From contig CM035807.1 of NCBI GenBank assembly GCA_020466095.1, forward strand, positions 14,238,094 through 14,302,093: a stretch of 64,000 nt of DNA, given 5' to 3'. Every line of letters starts with the position of its first letter. Positions within the stretch are counted from its first letter, which is position 1. The DNA comes from Chlorops oryzae (lineage: Eukaryota; Arthropoda; Insecta; Diptera; Chloropidae). The notes below the pieces were generated by a model. It did no database searches. It saw only the letters and a list, made by a program, of their open reading frames with translations, and was not told where the DNA came from. This document shows, piece after piece, positions 11,194 through 24,072 of this stretch. The translations under genes and the position numbers were made by a program.

Positions 11194-14100
11194 TTTTCGC
11201 AAAGAGAAGAACCTATCAGCGGGCTATCAAAAACCGGGCGGCCGCCTCTTCTCCGCCGCATCTTCTCTATCCGAAATAAATCGCACAAAGCCACCCATTT
11301 GTATATAATTCTCTTTATAAATATAAAATAAACATCGAGCCCGCCAAAGAAACGACTACAGCAGTCCAAAAAAAAAAAAGAAGAAAAATAAAATAAAAAC
11401 ATACGCGAATACAACTCGATGATGAGTCATATTTTCACACAGTGTTTGGCCCTCATTTCAAGTGAGTTCGAGTATATATTTTTTTAAAATATGGCATCGT
11501 GTGCACACAGACCAGAATTGCACCCTACAGAATTGAACGATATGAAGGAAATATTGAATGTTTTCATAGGGAGTCCTTTAAGAAAGAATAAAAGGGAAAA
11601 AGCGACGAGAGAAATGTAGGGTGATTGGGGATACAGGATTAAGAGAGCTACTGATGTCTTTTTGAATTAATTTTTTTTTTTTGTCGGACAATTTTTTTCA
11701 ATTGGAAGATTTTTATTTTTTATTTCAAAAGTCGATTTTGTTAGGAAGAAGAATTTTATTGAATACATATAGAACTATAGCTGCAATTTCGGCCAAATTT
11801 TGGCGCGTTATAGCATGATTTGGTGAAAAATAGAGCTGTAAAAATGCTAAAATTTACACTACTCGAGTGTATTCGTTATTTTTCGTCAAGTAATCGTTAC
11901 TTAGTACTCGTTACTAAGTACTCATTATAGTTTTTCAAATATTATTCACGAACGAATGACGTTGCATGAATAACTCAATGTTGATAAAGTAATCAAAAAT
12001 CTCTCATGCTCTTTGAATCTTCACCCAGTATTTAGTAACCAAATATCAACTCAACTCACTCTACTACCATACTGTTTTGTGCACCCATTACATTAGTACT
12101 TTATTACTCTGGCAACCATCAGCTGGCATGTGTGCAAAAAAAGTTCTAGTAACGAGATACTTCCATCAGTAACGACGACGTTATTGATTACTGACTAGAG
12201 TAATCGTTACTTTTTACCGAATAGTAACGATATTTACAGCTCTAGTGAAAAAGATCAACTGTGGTGAACCACGCCATAAGCCGAGTGTTGTGGTGAACCA
12301 TGTAATAGAAAGTATGGTGTGCCTCGTAATAGCTTTTTCCCGAAGTTGCAGCTATAGTTCTATATGATTGAATAGGTACTTGAAATAAATGAGCTCTAAA
12401 AAAACGTAATAATAATAATAAAAATTCTCCCTTCAGCTTTCCACATTTAACAATTGAGAAAAAGGTTTTTCGGCTGCCAAAAATAAACATTTTGACCTTA
12501 AGCCAGACAAACCAAGCAAACTACAATATTAAAATACAGCCCGATTCTGAATATTCCCGGAGAATTTACTTTTCCCGGGACTAAAATTCTCTTTTTTTTT
12601 AAATAGATAGGTTAAGGAAAATTATGGATATGGGTAAAATACCCATTCTCCATCAAATTTTTTCCCCCAAATACTTAAAAAAGAAGAAGTTTACCCTCGA
12701 GAAAAGTTAATTCGTTCCCCCGAGAATATTCAGAATCGGGCTGATAAAGAGGTCGACTAAACAATATCCCCCTTTTTGATGCTTAGTTAAACCTATGTAT
12801 ATCGCTTGCCAAAAAAATTGTTTTCCCGTAACTTTCATTTTTTTGTTTCTGTAGGTCTGAGGCATTTTTCTTTTATACTATGGGGAGTACTTCGCACCAC
12901 GACCCATAGGGTTATATTTTGCAAACTCCTATGAACGATTAATTTCCTAACTTGAGACTTTTTATGAAATTGAGCACTAGGGACATGTGAAAGATGCTCC
13001 CAGGTCTCAGCTTATATTTCAAAATTTTGCATTTTCTCGTGCCCATATCTTTCTCTGTCGAGTACCTTCAGAGATTTTGGGTAAAGGTTTACCTGTATTT
13101 TCTTTAAAGTTGACAATTGATAGATGATTTTTATAGGTACAATCTTATTCATTTCTTTCGTAGATTACATATGAAAGGCATCACTATGGACCTAAGGTCC
13201 AAGTCTAATAAAACCAAACCTAATCTAGACTCTATAGTCCGAATATCGTCAGCGTGATGGCTGGATGATAAAACTCTGATTTACGGAATTATTATTAACG
13301 CTATTAAAGCACCTAAGAGAACGATCTTAAAATATCTTTCCTATGTTCCCTTAGAGTTGGTTGATACTATTCTTGAATGTCAGAATCTCCAAGGGACTAA
13401 AACGATCTAAAGGGGGATATAAAGGGATCATATTATCCGATTTGTCCCATGATATATAAGATGAGTGTTATCCGCTTTCTTTTGCTTTTCCCACATGACC
13501 GATCGCAGTTGCCCCCACCCATTACCAATGTAGATAAATTTGACTTGCTTATTAGTATACATAGTAGGCATGTACATACAGACATACATAGATCGCGCAC
13601 GCCGCCAGTTCCATTAAATTTGAAATATCACAGCAACGCAAACAGCTAGACAAACGCTTAATCCGCCACAAGCCTAATAAACGTTGAGAAACATAAATAA
13701 ATAAATAAATAAAATTATAAAGCTCAAAAAGGCAAGATTTCATCAACGGAATTAAAAAAAAAAGACGACAATCATCGCAATAATGAGATTTCGAGTACGT
13801 ACGCGATAAGAAACTTCACTCCACTTCCTTCGCTCGCACTTACAAGATTCGAAAGTGTACAGATACTGTTGTTAATGGCTGAGTGTGCTCAGTTGGACTC
13901 CTCATAATGCCGTTATACACTCGTATACTCCAATGTATTCTTCAATTATAAAAGATTTTTTTTCTTTCCTTTCCTTTCTACTTGATTTCTGCTCTTTCAA
14001 TTCCTTTTTATTTTATTTTTTTCTTCTTTTTTTTTTGGATTTTCTTGGGGCAACCACTCTTAATGTGAGTCATTCTTTTGCCGATTATTGTTTCGCTTTT

Positions 14101-16094
14101 CTGTACTCAAGCTTCTCATGACCCTTTTCTTTGGTTTTTATTTATTTTATTTTTTGAATTTTTCTATTATTCGCTTTGTTGCCATGAATGGGTACGCCAA
14201 ATTAAGCAAAGAATTGGCCTAGAAATTAGTCAAGCTTTTTTCCGTTAATGATAGTTTCACATGCTCCCGCTGAGCAGAAATTTGTATTGGGAAATAATAA
14301 CAAGAGCTCTGGGGGTAGTCTTGGAAGAATCGTTTTCTTTGGTTTGTATTTGAATATATAGGTTTCTTCAAGTCGTTAAAGGGGTCTTCTAGAAGCTTAT
14401 TTAACTTTTAGTTTAATTTTTTAAATTATTATTTTTTTTTTTAATTTTTCGATTATATGAACTCTACCCCATTTCTTTGTCTGATTTCATTTCTCAAAAC
14501 CGACCTTATCTAACGATTACGGCTATCTTAAGATACATTCGTAGAGGAATTTCATTAATTATCTAAGAGGCGTTAGCTTCAAAGGTGCATTTGAACTTTC
14601 CTGACGTTTGACTCAGCTCCGACATATTTGCTCGGTAAACTTTTCCAATACCCCCCCAATGGAACGGACGTTCCATTACATACCTAGCTTTTCCATCAAC
14701 ACTCACGCCTACAAGCTATGAACACAGAATTTATCAAAGGTGAGAATATCTTTGTAGATACTATATACAATGTAGATACATGTATATCAAAATGTCAGAA
14801 GCACTGACTGAAACTGATTAGATAAAATCATAAAGACACACAAGAGCATAATGGTCACATAGTTTCGAACTTACAAATTCAATATGAATTGCATTCGTCA
14901 TCCTCTCAAAAATAAATATTCGTCGGCCCATTCGTAATTCCCGAAGTATTCACGTATGTAGGTAGTAGGATGTTTCTTCTCACGTTCGAAAAGGAATGTG
15001 TGAATAAATTCCAGTAGCTGCCCACTGGTAACTCACCCAAAAAAAAAAAAAAAAAAAAAACGGCCGAAAAAGAAATTCCGACTGACAAATTATAAACACA
15101 TAAAAATTCCCCCAGCGAACCGTGCATCGTTTCGTCATCGTCATCGCTATCGTCAAAATTCGGCCTACAAGGCAAGGAACCTCATCGCTTGCCACCTAGC
15201 GTTGAGTTTATAAATAAAGTCATCGCCGTTTATTCAAAGAAATTACTTTTTTGTTTACATTTCGATCAATAATTTTCTTCTTCTTCTTCTTCCATTTTGT
15301 TTGTTCTTGCAAAGTTTGCAAATTTGGCGGATTTGCTCCAAAAATCGACTGTGAACTGTGTGTGCGCATGCGCGAACGCGCCTTGAATTTTGATCTTGGC
15401 TTGCGCATGAATCAGACGCCGATAAACAAAGCTTTTTTCCTTCGTTTTTTTTCAGTTTGCTCCGCGGCTTCCTTTATTATTATTTTTATTTGCTTTTATT
15501 TTTTATTAAGTATTTTTATATTTTTGATTTTTCTAAAGTCGATGGCCCCAGTTGATATTGTTCAGAAAAGTGCGATAAAAAAATTTCAATTATTAAATAA
15601 AAATTTCTTTAAAAAAGTCCAAAAATAAATTAAAATTTTTCGGAGACTTGAATAATTAAAAGAATTGAATTTTGCGACTGTAACTTTTTTTTTTTTTATC
15701 ATCGGATGTCTCTCGGAAATTTGTTGCGGCGCCTACAAGTCGGCTATGGTTTCCGCTTCCAAAGCTGTAATCGTCCCGAAGAGCTTGTTTGAAAGCACTT
15801 GTCGTTCGGAATCGACATTCGTCGCACATAATGATAAAATGGCGTAATTTAATTTCACTTGACTCATTAGGAGAAATGTCTTTTTCAAGAGATCAGTTCG
15901 AGCTGGTACAAAAATACTGTCTAGTAATGCAAAGGGTAGGATTCTTACTCCTTAAAAAGATTAGCTTCTCAAAGAACGATTGTAGCTGAATATCTCACTG
16001 CGAATGTCTAGAGACTAGAGACGTTTTGCTTGGTGTATTTATGACAACTTAGGTTGGGTTAGATTAAGAGGGCCGACAGCCCTGAATAGTACAA
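11194..16094 (+). repeat. direct duplication, right copy (about 4.9 kb, lacks the MITE)
   Basis: Near-identical to 5397-10774 over its whole length, except that the 482-bp TA-flanked MITE is absent at 11860-11861. It keeps the foldback element (12537-12743) and AP-1 sites at 11423, 14066, 14609 and 15860. Both edges are sharp. After ATAGTACAA the sequence diverges completely from that following the left copy. Confidence 0.93.
12537..12743. mobile_element. AGCCCGATTCT foldback element, copy in right duplicate
   Basis: Duplicate of the element at 7222-7423, carried along by the segmental duplication. Its left arm has the fuller form ATATTCCCGGAGAATTTAC, so it may be the better preserved reference for the family. 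Confidence 0.75.
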
Positions 16095-18690
16095 ATTAAT
16101 AAGATATCAGGTATCATCCCCCACCGTACGATTGACTGGTCTTTTGATCAATTTTGACTAATGATCATTTCTCCAGTTTAATTTGTCACTCTTCGACCAA
16201 TCAATTTTTTCACGAGTATATTGGGTTGATTTAAGTCGATACCTTCCCAAAGGCCCTAACTCGACTACACTCTGTGCCTACTCAGGGGGCGCTGCTGGAC
16301 CTTCTCAGCATACGAATTTTAATCTCATACGGCGGTTTAATATCGAAATACTTTCGATGCCATGCCATGCTAAACTCATCATTAATCAGAGTTCCAGCGA
16401 GACTCGTACAAAAAAGAAAAGCGGGCCTTCCAAAGAATAGAGACGACCATTTTGCCTAGGGCCTCTTGATCCCCACATTTTCATGTGCAAATGAATATTT
16501 GGGTCATATGGTAAATCCTTCGTACATTGATACCCAGAAGGTAACACAATATACTATTAGCTTGATCCTACTTAAACTCTATATATCAAGAATTGTGAAA
16601 CATTTGGCTGGGGTCCGCGGGTGCACCGATCCCGTGCACGGTCCGCTCGTAAAAGAACACTGAATTTTGAAATATTTAGAATTTGAAATACTCAGAACTT
16701 AGTTGAACTTTATAAAATGGTTTTCTTTACACTTGAATCAATCTGGAGGCTTATAATGACTCTAAGGAGAGTCAATCTAAATAACAAATTTTTTCTTCTC
16801 ATACTACCTTATTTCTTATTCTTTCCGAACATGCCAGAAATATGTTGTATCTATATAAAATTAAAAATTAAAAAAAATAAAAAAAATCAAAAAATATCCG
16901 CCGTCATCTAACCGTCATAAATCATTCCGATAGCCTAATTTTACGGCTTCAAAACTGCGTCATTGCGGTTTAAACCCATTTTTTGTCTCTTCCGAACGAC
17001 TGCTGAAGTTGAAGGTCGCCTTTAAGGTGTAATTTTTTTTTATTTTTATATATATACCTATATATATTTATTTTTCACCAACGAAATAAATAAAAACAAA
17101 AGACAACAGCGATTAATGGCAGTGCGCATGTTCAGCAGCGCAGCCTTTTCTATATACCCAGTCTCCGGGCGCAATGACTTGGCTGTCATTCATACCGCAT
17201 GAATCATGCGTGTTCTCAGTGCTCATTTTTAGCATTTCATTCTCTGTTTACTTTTTCAATGAATATGTATGACCGTCGCGTCCAACCAACCGGCCGGGCC
17301 GGGCTGGAACGGGCTTGATCCGTCTGTTAGCAACACTTATCATCGTCACGATCGTCATCCTGTTACACGTCCCTCAGCGATGACTCCATACGGTAGCGGC
17401 CGATATGCTCGATGAGTCGTCGTCGTCGCCGTCTTAACCGTCGGAGCCAATGATTTGTATGAATTTATTTCGATTTTTTGGACTTTGTCATACCGCAACT
17501 GTATTTTATTTTTTTTTTTTTTTATCACGCTTACCATTTGCTCCTTTTTCCTTCATTATTATTATTTACTATTTAAAGTCGTTAGACACTTAAATTGCTT
17601 TCCGATGAATGCCAAAAAGTTGTGACTGCGTAGCAGTTAAAGTGTTAAAGATAACAGGGACAAAAACTAGGAATTTCGGTCTACTCCTTTCAGTGACTCA
17701 CTAATTGGGTAGCATTGTTGCCATTGTTGGAATTTTTTTTTTTTTTTTTTTGAACTCTTAAATGGCGCCAAATTTTTGGCCCTCTGGGAAGAATAAAAAT
17801 TTGGGATTTAAATTTGAATTTGAGATTCGAATTTGGATTTGGATTCTGGTAATCACGACTCGCTCGTAAATACATAAAAGCGCATGATGCATTGTTCCAT
17901 TTTGAGTTAGATTTTTAGTCATGACTTGAGTTACACTTACTCATTGATGTGTCGCCATTTGATGCAGCCGACAGTGCGGCAGTCACCACCGCCGCCACCG
18001 CCATTGCCATCGCCATCGCCATAAGGGTGTAATTGATTCATTCGCGCTGTGAAGAGTCATGAGTATTTCTCATTAAGACAGAAGTGCGTTTGTTCCATTG
18101 TCGTGTGAAGGTGTCGTCGTGCGGCGGTTGCATCATCGTCTTCATTGTGCATCATCGCCTTCGTAGTGCATCATTGCTTCTATCAGTTGTCGCCATGATT
18201 CGGGCATTTCGATTGCTCCGATTTGGGCGCTCTAGACGTGTCGCCAGAAGTGCTACTCTTTGTTTTCTTAATTCTTATTATTTTTATTTATTTTTTTTTT
18301 TTGCTTTTTGTGCATTTATTACAAATGACGTGTCCGATGAAATTGAATTTTCTTAATCATCAACGATGCCGAGGCGTGCGTGCTTCCTTTCTCTACCCTT
18401 CTCTTCCCTTCTCATCCCTTTTGCCTTTTCGCTTTTCGCTGCCCTTCCATTCTTTGCGTTGTAAAATTCTCGCACAATTAGCGAGCAGACATCAGAGATC
18501 ACTGCGTTCACACACAGTCGATGTGACGCCTTTCTATATTTGGAGTGACCATGCAAAGAATCTTAATCTTTTGAATGAGATTCACGCATACCGCATAAAT
18601 TCTGACGAGTAGCATATCAGCAGCAGTGGAAGACAGCGAGATGAAGAAGAAGCAGAAGAATTGAAGAAAGCAGAAATGTGCGTTTGGTGT
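16095..18690. other. puc intron, mixed sequence with GC-richer island 17100-18600
   Basis: No gene was recognised. There is a microsatellite-like ATATATA run near 17047-17070. At 17950-18030 lies a CCGCCACCGCCATTGCC-type tract. At 18110-18200 GCATCATCG/GCATCATTG repeats occur. One AP-1 consensus is at 17694-17700 and an imperfect palindrome GCATGAATCATGC at about 17200. The C/G-rich trinucleotide tracts look like regulatory or repeat sequence, not coding. Confidence 0.4.
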
Positions 18691-21264
18691 GCAGGGTGTC
18701 TTGAGATCATCAAATTATTTTTAAATTTCTCTTTCATGAATTTTTTTCCTTTTTTTTTCTTTCTTTTTTCTAAACGGAACTTCTTTGGAAATGATATTTT
18801 TGGTATATTATTTTTCATCTTAATTTATTAATTTTTGTTTCCATCTTCTTGTTCCAAAATATCATTTTACTGAATTCATTGTTGATTGCATTTCTTTCGC
18901 CTTATCCAAAAATGGAAACGAACTGTTGGAAGTTGAATGATGAAAGCTCAAGATGGAGTTCCATTCTTTATTTTTAGGGATCATAGTTTGTCTGTCGAAA
19001 GTACCCTTGTCGGAGTGCAAAATCTCCCTAAATTAGACTCTCATATGGAATAAAGTGTCTCCTCCCTGTCGAAATGCCCATTTATCCCGTTAAATGATCG
19101 TCGTCACCTCCTGCTGTTAATCCTATGAGAACAATAAATTTCGGGGAGCTCATACTTGTTTCGACATGTGGACTGTATATAAAAAGAAAACAAAAGCTTT
19201 AGGGTCTTGACCAACTCTCCAAGAGAAGAATCTCAAGTAAACCAGATAATTTTTTTTTTTTTTTTTTTGAGGATCCTTTGAGGGTCATGAAAATGCAACT
19301 AAAAATTTCTCACGCCCTGAGAACAAAAATGCTGGAGAACTTAGGAACTTCCTAAAGAAGTCTTTTGGGTCTCTTGAATTGCAGTTTTTAAAAAAATTAA
19401 AAAGATTTAAAAAAAATTATAAATATATAAAAAATTAATAAAATATTTAAAAAAATTTTTAAAAAAATTAAATATGAAAAAATAAAAAATATAAATAAAA
19501 ATTTAAAATAAAATAATTAAGATGAAAAAATTTTTAAAAATAACTAAATGTAAAAATAAAAATTTAAAAATTTATAAAGAATAAAACAAAAATAAAAATT
19601 TTAATTAAATAATTTTTTTTAATTAAAAAAAATTTTGGACCCTAATCTCGAAGAATATATATACCTGAATATAAAGTAATTAAATGAAAAGGGCCAAATA
19701 AAAAATAAATAACAAAAAATATTAAAAATTTTTAATGTAAGGAGAATGTCAGCTCGCGCCAGGAAATTTATCCTTTTCCCAAAAATTCTACAGGATTTTC
19801 CGCTCAACTATCTTTGACACGTCAGCGCATCATGTCACCGTGGACACCGTGATGTCTTAGTGATCGAGCAGAATGCATAGCTATTTTCGATAGACACTTT
19901 AATGACATTTACAGAATGCTGCAGTTTGGATTCAGCGGTGATCATATCACGAAGATCATAAATGTCACTTCTTTAAATTTCTCTTTCATGATTTTTAAAA
20001 CCAGTTTATAACTCTCTTCTTTCCTTTCTTTGAAGTGAACATTTTTAAAAATTATTTTTAACTATATTTGTTCGCATCTGTAGATCAAACGCGTCTTCGG
20101 ATTGTGTCGCATCATTCTAGTTCCAAATATCATCTAACTGAATTCGAGTAAAACTTATTTAAATTTCAGAGCCAATGAAGTCAAGAAATGAAACAGAATC
20201 CTCACTGGAATGTCTCCAAGAAGTCATGACATGCTCAAGATGTTCACATATCTTGTATTTCTGGGTCATACTGCCTCTTTTATCTGTCGTTGATAACTCC
20301 CTGTAGTCGAGTAGTGAATTATAATTCTACCTAACATTAGAGCGGTCTCAATATTGATTCATTTTAATGTGATTCTCGCTGTTCAAATGTCCTTAAATAA
20401 TCCATGTTAAATGTTGTTCAACCTCCTCTTTTGAATCTTAGACAATAAATGTCGCTCCGATGTCTCATACTTAAACGAAGTGTTCAGCATGCTGAGACTG
20501 TATAGTTCTTATGTTGTAGAGAGAATATTCATTTATTTTAGATCTTGATAACTTTGACTCAAGAGAAGAATTTTAAGGCGGAAACAGATATCTCTTTTCT
20601 TTTCATTGTAATTTTTTAGTATCTCTTAATCCAGGGCTCATGAATAATTCAAGCAAAACATTTAAAAAAACAACAAGCCAATGAATACAAAAAAATGACT
20701 GAGAATAAGAACTTCCAAAGAAGTCTTTGGGTCTCTTGAATTCGCAGCGTTATAATCGAAATAGAATTCCAAAAGATTGTCATGCAAAGTCGTTTTAATA
20801 TCAATTCAAAGATTGATTAATCAAGTATGGCATAAAAAATCCTAAAACAAATATTCTTAAAAACAATACTTAACGAATTAATATATGAAATTATTAAATT
20901 TAAATAAGAAATAAAAATTTTTATAATATAATCAATTAAGATGTTTCTTTCAAAAAATTAAAAAATAAATAAATGTAAAAAATAACAAATTTTAAAAATT
21001 TTATAAAAAGAATAAAACAAAAATAAAAATTTTAATTGAATAATTTTTTTTTAATTAAAAAAAATTTTGGACCCTAATCTCGAAGAAAATATATACCTAG
21101 AAATATAAAGTAATTAAATGAAAAGGGCCAAATAAAAATATAAATAACAAAAAAATTTAAAAAAATATTTTTAATGTAAGGAGAAATGTCAGCTCGCGCC
21201 AAGAAATTTATCCCTTTTTCCCAAAAATTCTACAGGATTTTCCGCTCAACTATCTTTGACACGT

Positions 21265-21791
21265 CCCAGCGGGAAATGTCCCGCGGACATCCCCGATGAT
21301 GTCTTAGTGACTTCGGAGCCGGAATGCATGCTATTTTCGGTGACACTTTGTATGACATTTACACAGGAGCTGACAGGGACTTCAGCGGTGACATTATCAC
21401 CGGAAGATAAGAAAATGTCACTGGTCTTTTCTCTCTAAATGTCAATTTATAGAAACCAGTTTGATAACTCTCTTCTTTGTTGCCCTCTCTTTAAATGTTT
21501 CGAACATTTTAAAAAATCTATTTTTAACAATTTTTGTTCGCCTCTGCCAGGGATCGAACCCGCGGTCTTCGGATTGTGAGTCGAGCACTCATCATCTACG
21601 CCACTTGATGCTAACGCTGAACTGACGCTAAAACCTTATTTAAATTTCAGTAGCCAATGAGAGTCAAGCACATGAACAGCATCCCTCCACGATGACATGT
21701 CCTCCAAGATGTCATGCATGACAATGTCACCTATATGTCATCGATGACATCATTGGTGACTTTGTCATGCAGGAGATAATTTCCCGCTGGG
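21265..21791. mobile_element. terminal-inverted-repeat element with internal tRNA-like head
   Basis: The left end is CCCAGCGGGAAATGTC (21265-) and the right end is ATAATTTCCCGCTGGG (-21791), giving a 527-bp element. The interior is full of GATGTC/GACATC and GTGACATTATCAC palindromes, especially 21690-21770. It also contains a tRNA-like stretch on the minus strand (21541-21612). Copy B at about 19823-20270 is a worn relative whose termini are largely lost. Confidence 0.6.
21541..21612 (-). repeat. tRNA-derived (SINE-head-like) sequence with A and B boxes
   Basis: On the minus strand there is an A-box-like TGGCGTAGATG (21593-21603) and a perfect B box GGTTCGATCCC (21550-21560). Between them is an anticodon-arm-like stretch (CTCGACTCACAATCCGA) that would need one more base to pair fully. 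The acceptor stem does not pair, so it is not a working tRNA. I infer a tRNA-derived sequence such as a SINE head or a tRNA pseudogene caught inside the surrounding element. Confidence 0.5.
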
Positions 21792-23022
21792 GTAATACTG
21801 CCTCCTTTTATGCTGTACGTTGATAACCTCGATGTAGTGGCGATGTAGTGATATTATAGCATTATATATTAGAGCATTTAGAGCTGGTCCTTTCAATTTT
21901 ATTCTCCATTTTAATGAGAATTCTAGTGTAATTAAAATAAGTCACTTAAATAAATCCATTTAACAGTTGTTACAACCCTTTTTGAATATCTTATACCATA
22001 AATGATCGCTCCCATGTCTCATCTTAAAACCGAACGATGATTCAGCAAGCTGAGCTTTATAGTTCCTTTTATGTTTGTAGAGAGAATATTCATTTATTTT
22101 GAATCTTAATAACTTTGACCTCAAGAAACAGTTTTAATGGCGGAAAAGTACTCTTTTCTTTTCATTGTAATTCCTTATTCTCTTAATCCACTCATTAATA
22201 ATTCGAAGAAAACATTTAAAAAAAAAAAACAACAAACAAATGAATAAAAAAAATAAAATAAAATTACAAAAATCCGGCAATATATTTCGCAACGATAATG
22301 CGAAATAGACATTCCCAAAAGTATTGCTCATGCAAAGTCGTGTTTAATCATCAATTCATAATGATTGATTTCTTTCCAAGCTTTCGGCCAGTGATCCCTC
22401 CCTCTATCACTCTGTCTCTCTCTCTCTCTCCTCTCGGCGAGTCTCACGATAATGTTTATTAACATTTTAATATGCCTTTTTGCTATTAGTTTATTTATGC
22501 CATGTTATAGTGTTTCTTCTTTTCTCCTCTATTCTTTATTTAGTATAATAGGTTTCCCCAAACGAATGATGCTTTGCCGGCATTCTTAGTCAGTGATTTG
22601 GTGGCTTAGCCTATGCGAGCTTTTTTTTTTTCTTTTCTTTTCTTTTCTCTTGTACATGTGCCTTGTACTTTGTGTAGATTTTCTGCTGACTTGGCTCATT
22701 TTCTTTGGATATTGGAAAACGCATTCTGACTACCTATTCAGAAACGCTCAATATGCACTTAATTGGTTCTTTCCTTCGACTGGTGGTGATGATGATGATG
22801 ACCATAGTTTCAATGCTTACAAATAGTCACGTTTTTGTGTATTTCTTCATCGTGAATTGAAATTGCTGCGAAAAGAAATCGACGCTCAAACAAAACAAAA
22901 GAAGAAAAAACAAAAAACAACAATCAAAGAACAAAAAAATAAATAAAAGGAAAAGAAATATTAATAAACAATTTACTTCGTTCTCTGTAACGCAATTTGA
23001 GTATTTTCGCAAAAACGAAATC

Positions 23023-23040
23023 ATGACTCATCGACGTGGA
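23023..23040 (+). promoter_or_regulatory. extended AP-1 site, copy 2
   Basis: An exact 18-base repeat of 4431-4448 (ATGACTCATCGACGTGGA), with the AP-1 core TGACTCA at 23024-23030. The neighbouring bases differ, so the shared block is limited to the motif. Confidence 0.5.
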
Positions 23041-23720
23041 GTTATTGTTTTTTCTGGCTTTACTTGTAGCCTTTAATGTTTTTTATTTTTTTTTTATATA
23101 GGTATATATTTTTTTGTCATTCTGTAAGGCCCTCAGGGTGTGGGATATACATATAACAGTGATTTATGGCTAAAGCTTTGTTATATGAATGATTTTTCTA
23201 GCCGATGAAGTCTTAATGTGAAAGAATCGATTTTTTTTTTTCTTTTAAATTCAGTTTTCCTTTTGAGGCCTTTGACCAAGCCCGAGGCGAACCCTGATTC
23301 GTTTGGGGATTTTTTCTTGCTTCTTTTAAACGTTATGAATTTGAATTCTTTCATGGATTGTTTGTTTAATGATTTGAGCGAAAATCATTAAATGTTTTTG
23401 CTTTTTTCAGGATGTTTTTTTTTTCTACTTTTACTGCGTGAAGCATTAACCCTCTAATGCCACAATTTTTTTTTTTTTTTTTCAATGAAAAGTTCAGATA
23501 TGAATAATTTTAGGTAGAAAAACATGAATCTGAAATTATTGTTATTTGTATTTTTTTTTTTTTTTTTTTTGAAATTTGTTCGAAAAAAGTCCGTCTAGAG
23601 ACCGAGCCAGGAATTAGAGGGTAAATAATTGATAAAAAAAAATGTGTTTCTAAAATTTCGAAACTGTCATTGCCTTATTGTAATTAAGACTTAAATAGTC
23701 TTATTAAGGCTTCAAAAATA

Positions 23721-23832
23721 CGGTGAACAACGGATAAAGTGAACACCTTGTGGGGTGTGAACATATGAACTGGGGGCTTATACAACAGATTTCACAGTTA
23801 TTCTAACTTTTCGCAAAAAGGCCGTTCAAAAG
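23721..23832 (-). repeat. dispersed repeat, inverted partner of 2976-3085
   Basis: GTGAACAACGGATAAAGTGA, GGGGGCTTATACAACAGATT and CTAACTTTTCGCAAAAAGG are reverse complements of the block at 2976-3085. Non-coding. Confidence 0.6.
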
Positions 23833-23924
23833 TCAGAGAAATATGCAACTTTTATATTAAATCAGCCTACGAATTGAGGAAGGGGAAGAGTTTTGTCGGG
23901 TTATGGACACTAAAAAACATAATA

Positions 23925-24072
23925 TTTTTTGAAAATAAGATGAGAAAATTAAATATCTAAATGAACATCTATCCGTTTGCTATCAATGAAGTCGAACTTA
24001 TTAGATTTGATACAGTAAAACTACTTAATTAAGTGGATATTTAATTTTCTCATCTTAGTTTCAAAAAATTTA
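23925..24072. repeat. inverted repeat, arms about 35-40 bp
   Basis: The left arm TTTTTTGAAAATAAGATGAG plus AAAATTAAATATC is matched in inverse orientation by GATATTTAATTTT plus CTCATCTTAGTTTCAAAAAA. The loop is about 70 bp. It could be a small foldback element or a hairpin in the intron transcript. No flanking duplication was found. Confidence 0.6.

Larger units (their letters stand above)
18690..22380 (+). repeat. three diverged tandem repeat copies (A, B, C)
   Basis: Three related blocks lie in the same orientation: A about 18690-19390, B about 19620-20820, C about 21053-22380. B and C share GGACCCTAATCTCGAAGA (19636, 21070), GTCAGCTCGCGCCA and TTCCGCTCAACTATCTTTGACACGTC. A and B share AATTTCTCTTTCATGA, TTCCAAA-ATATCAT and the phrase around AAGAAGTCTTTTGGGTCTC. 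AT-rich filler separates the blocks. Copy B often reads as a blend of A and C. No coding function was seen. Confidence 0.7.

Noticed and set aside
21541..21612. A functional tRNA gene on the minus strand
   Set aside because: The acceptor stem does not pair and the anticodon arm lacks a base, so it is kept only as a tRNA-derived sequence.
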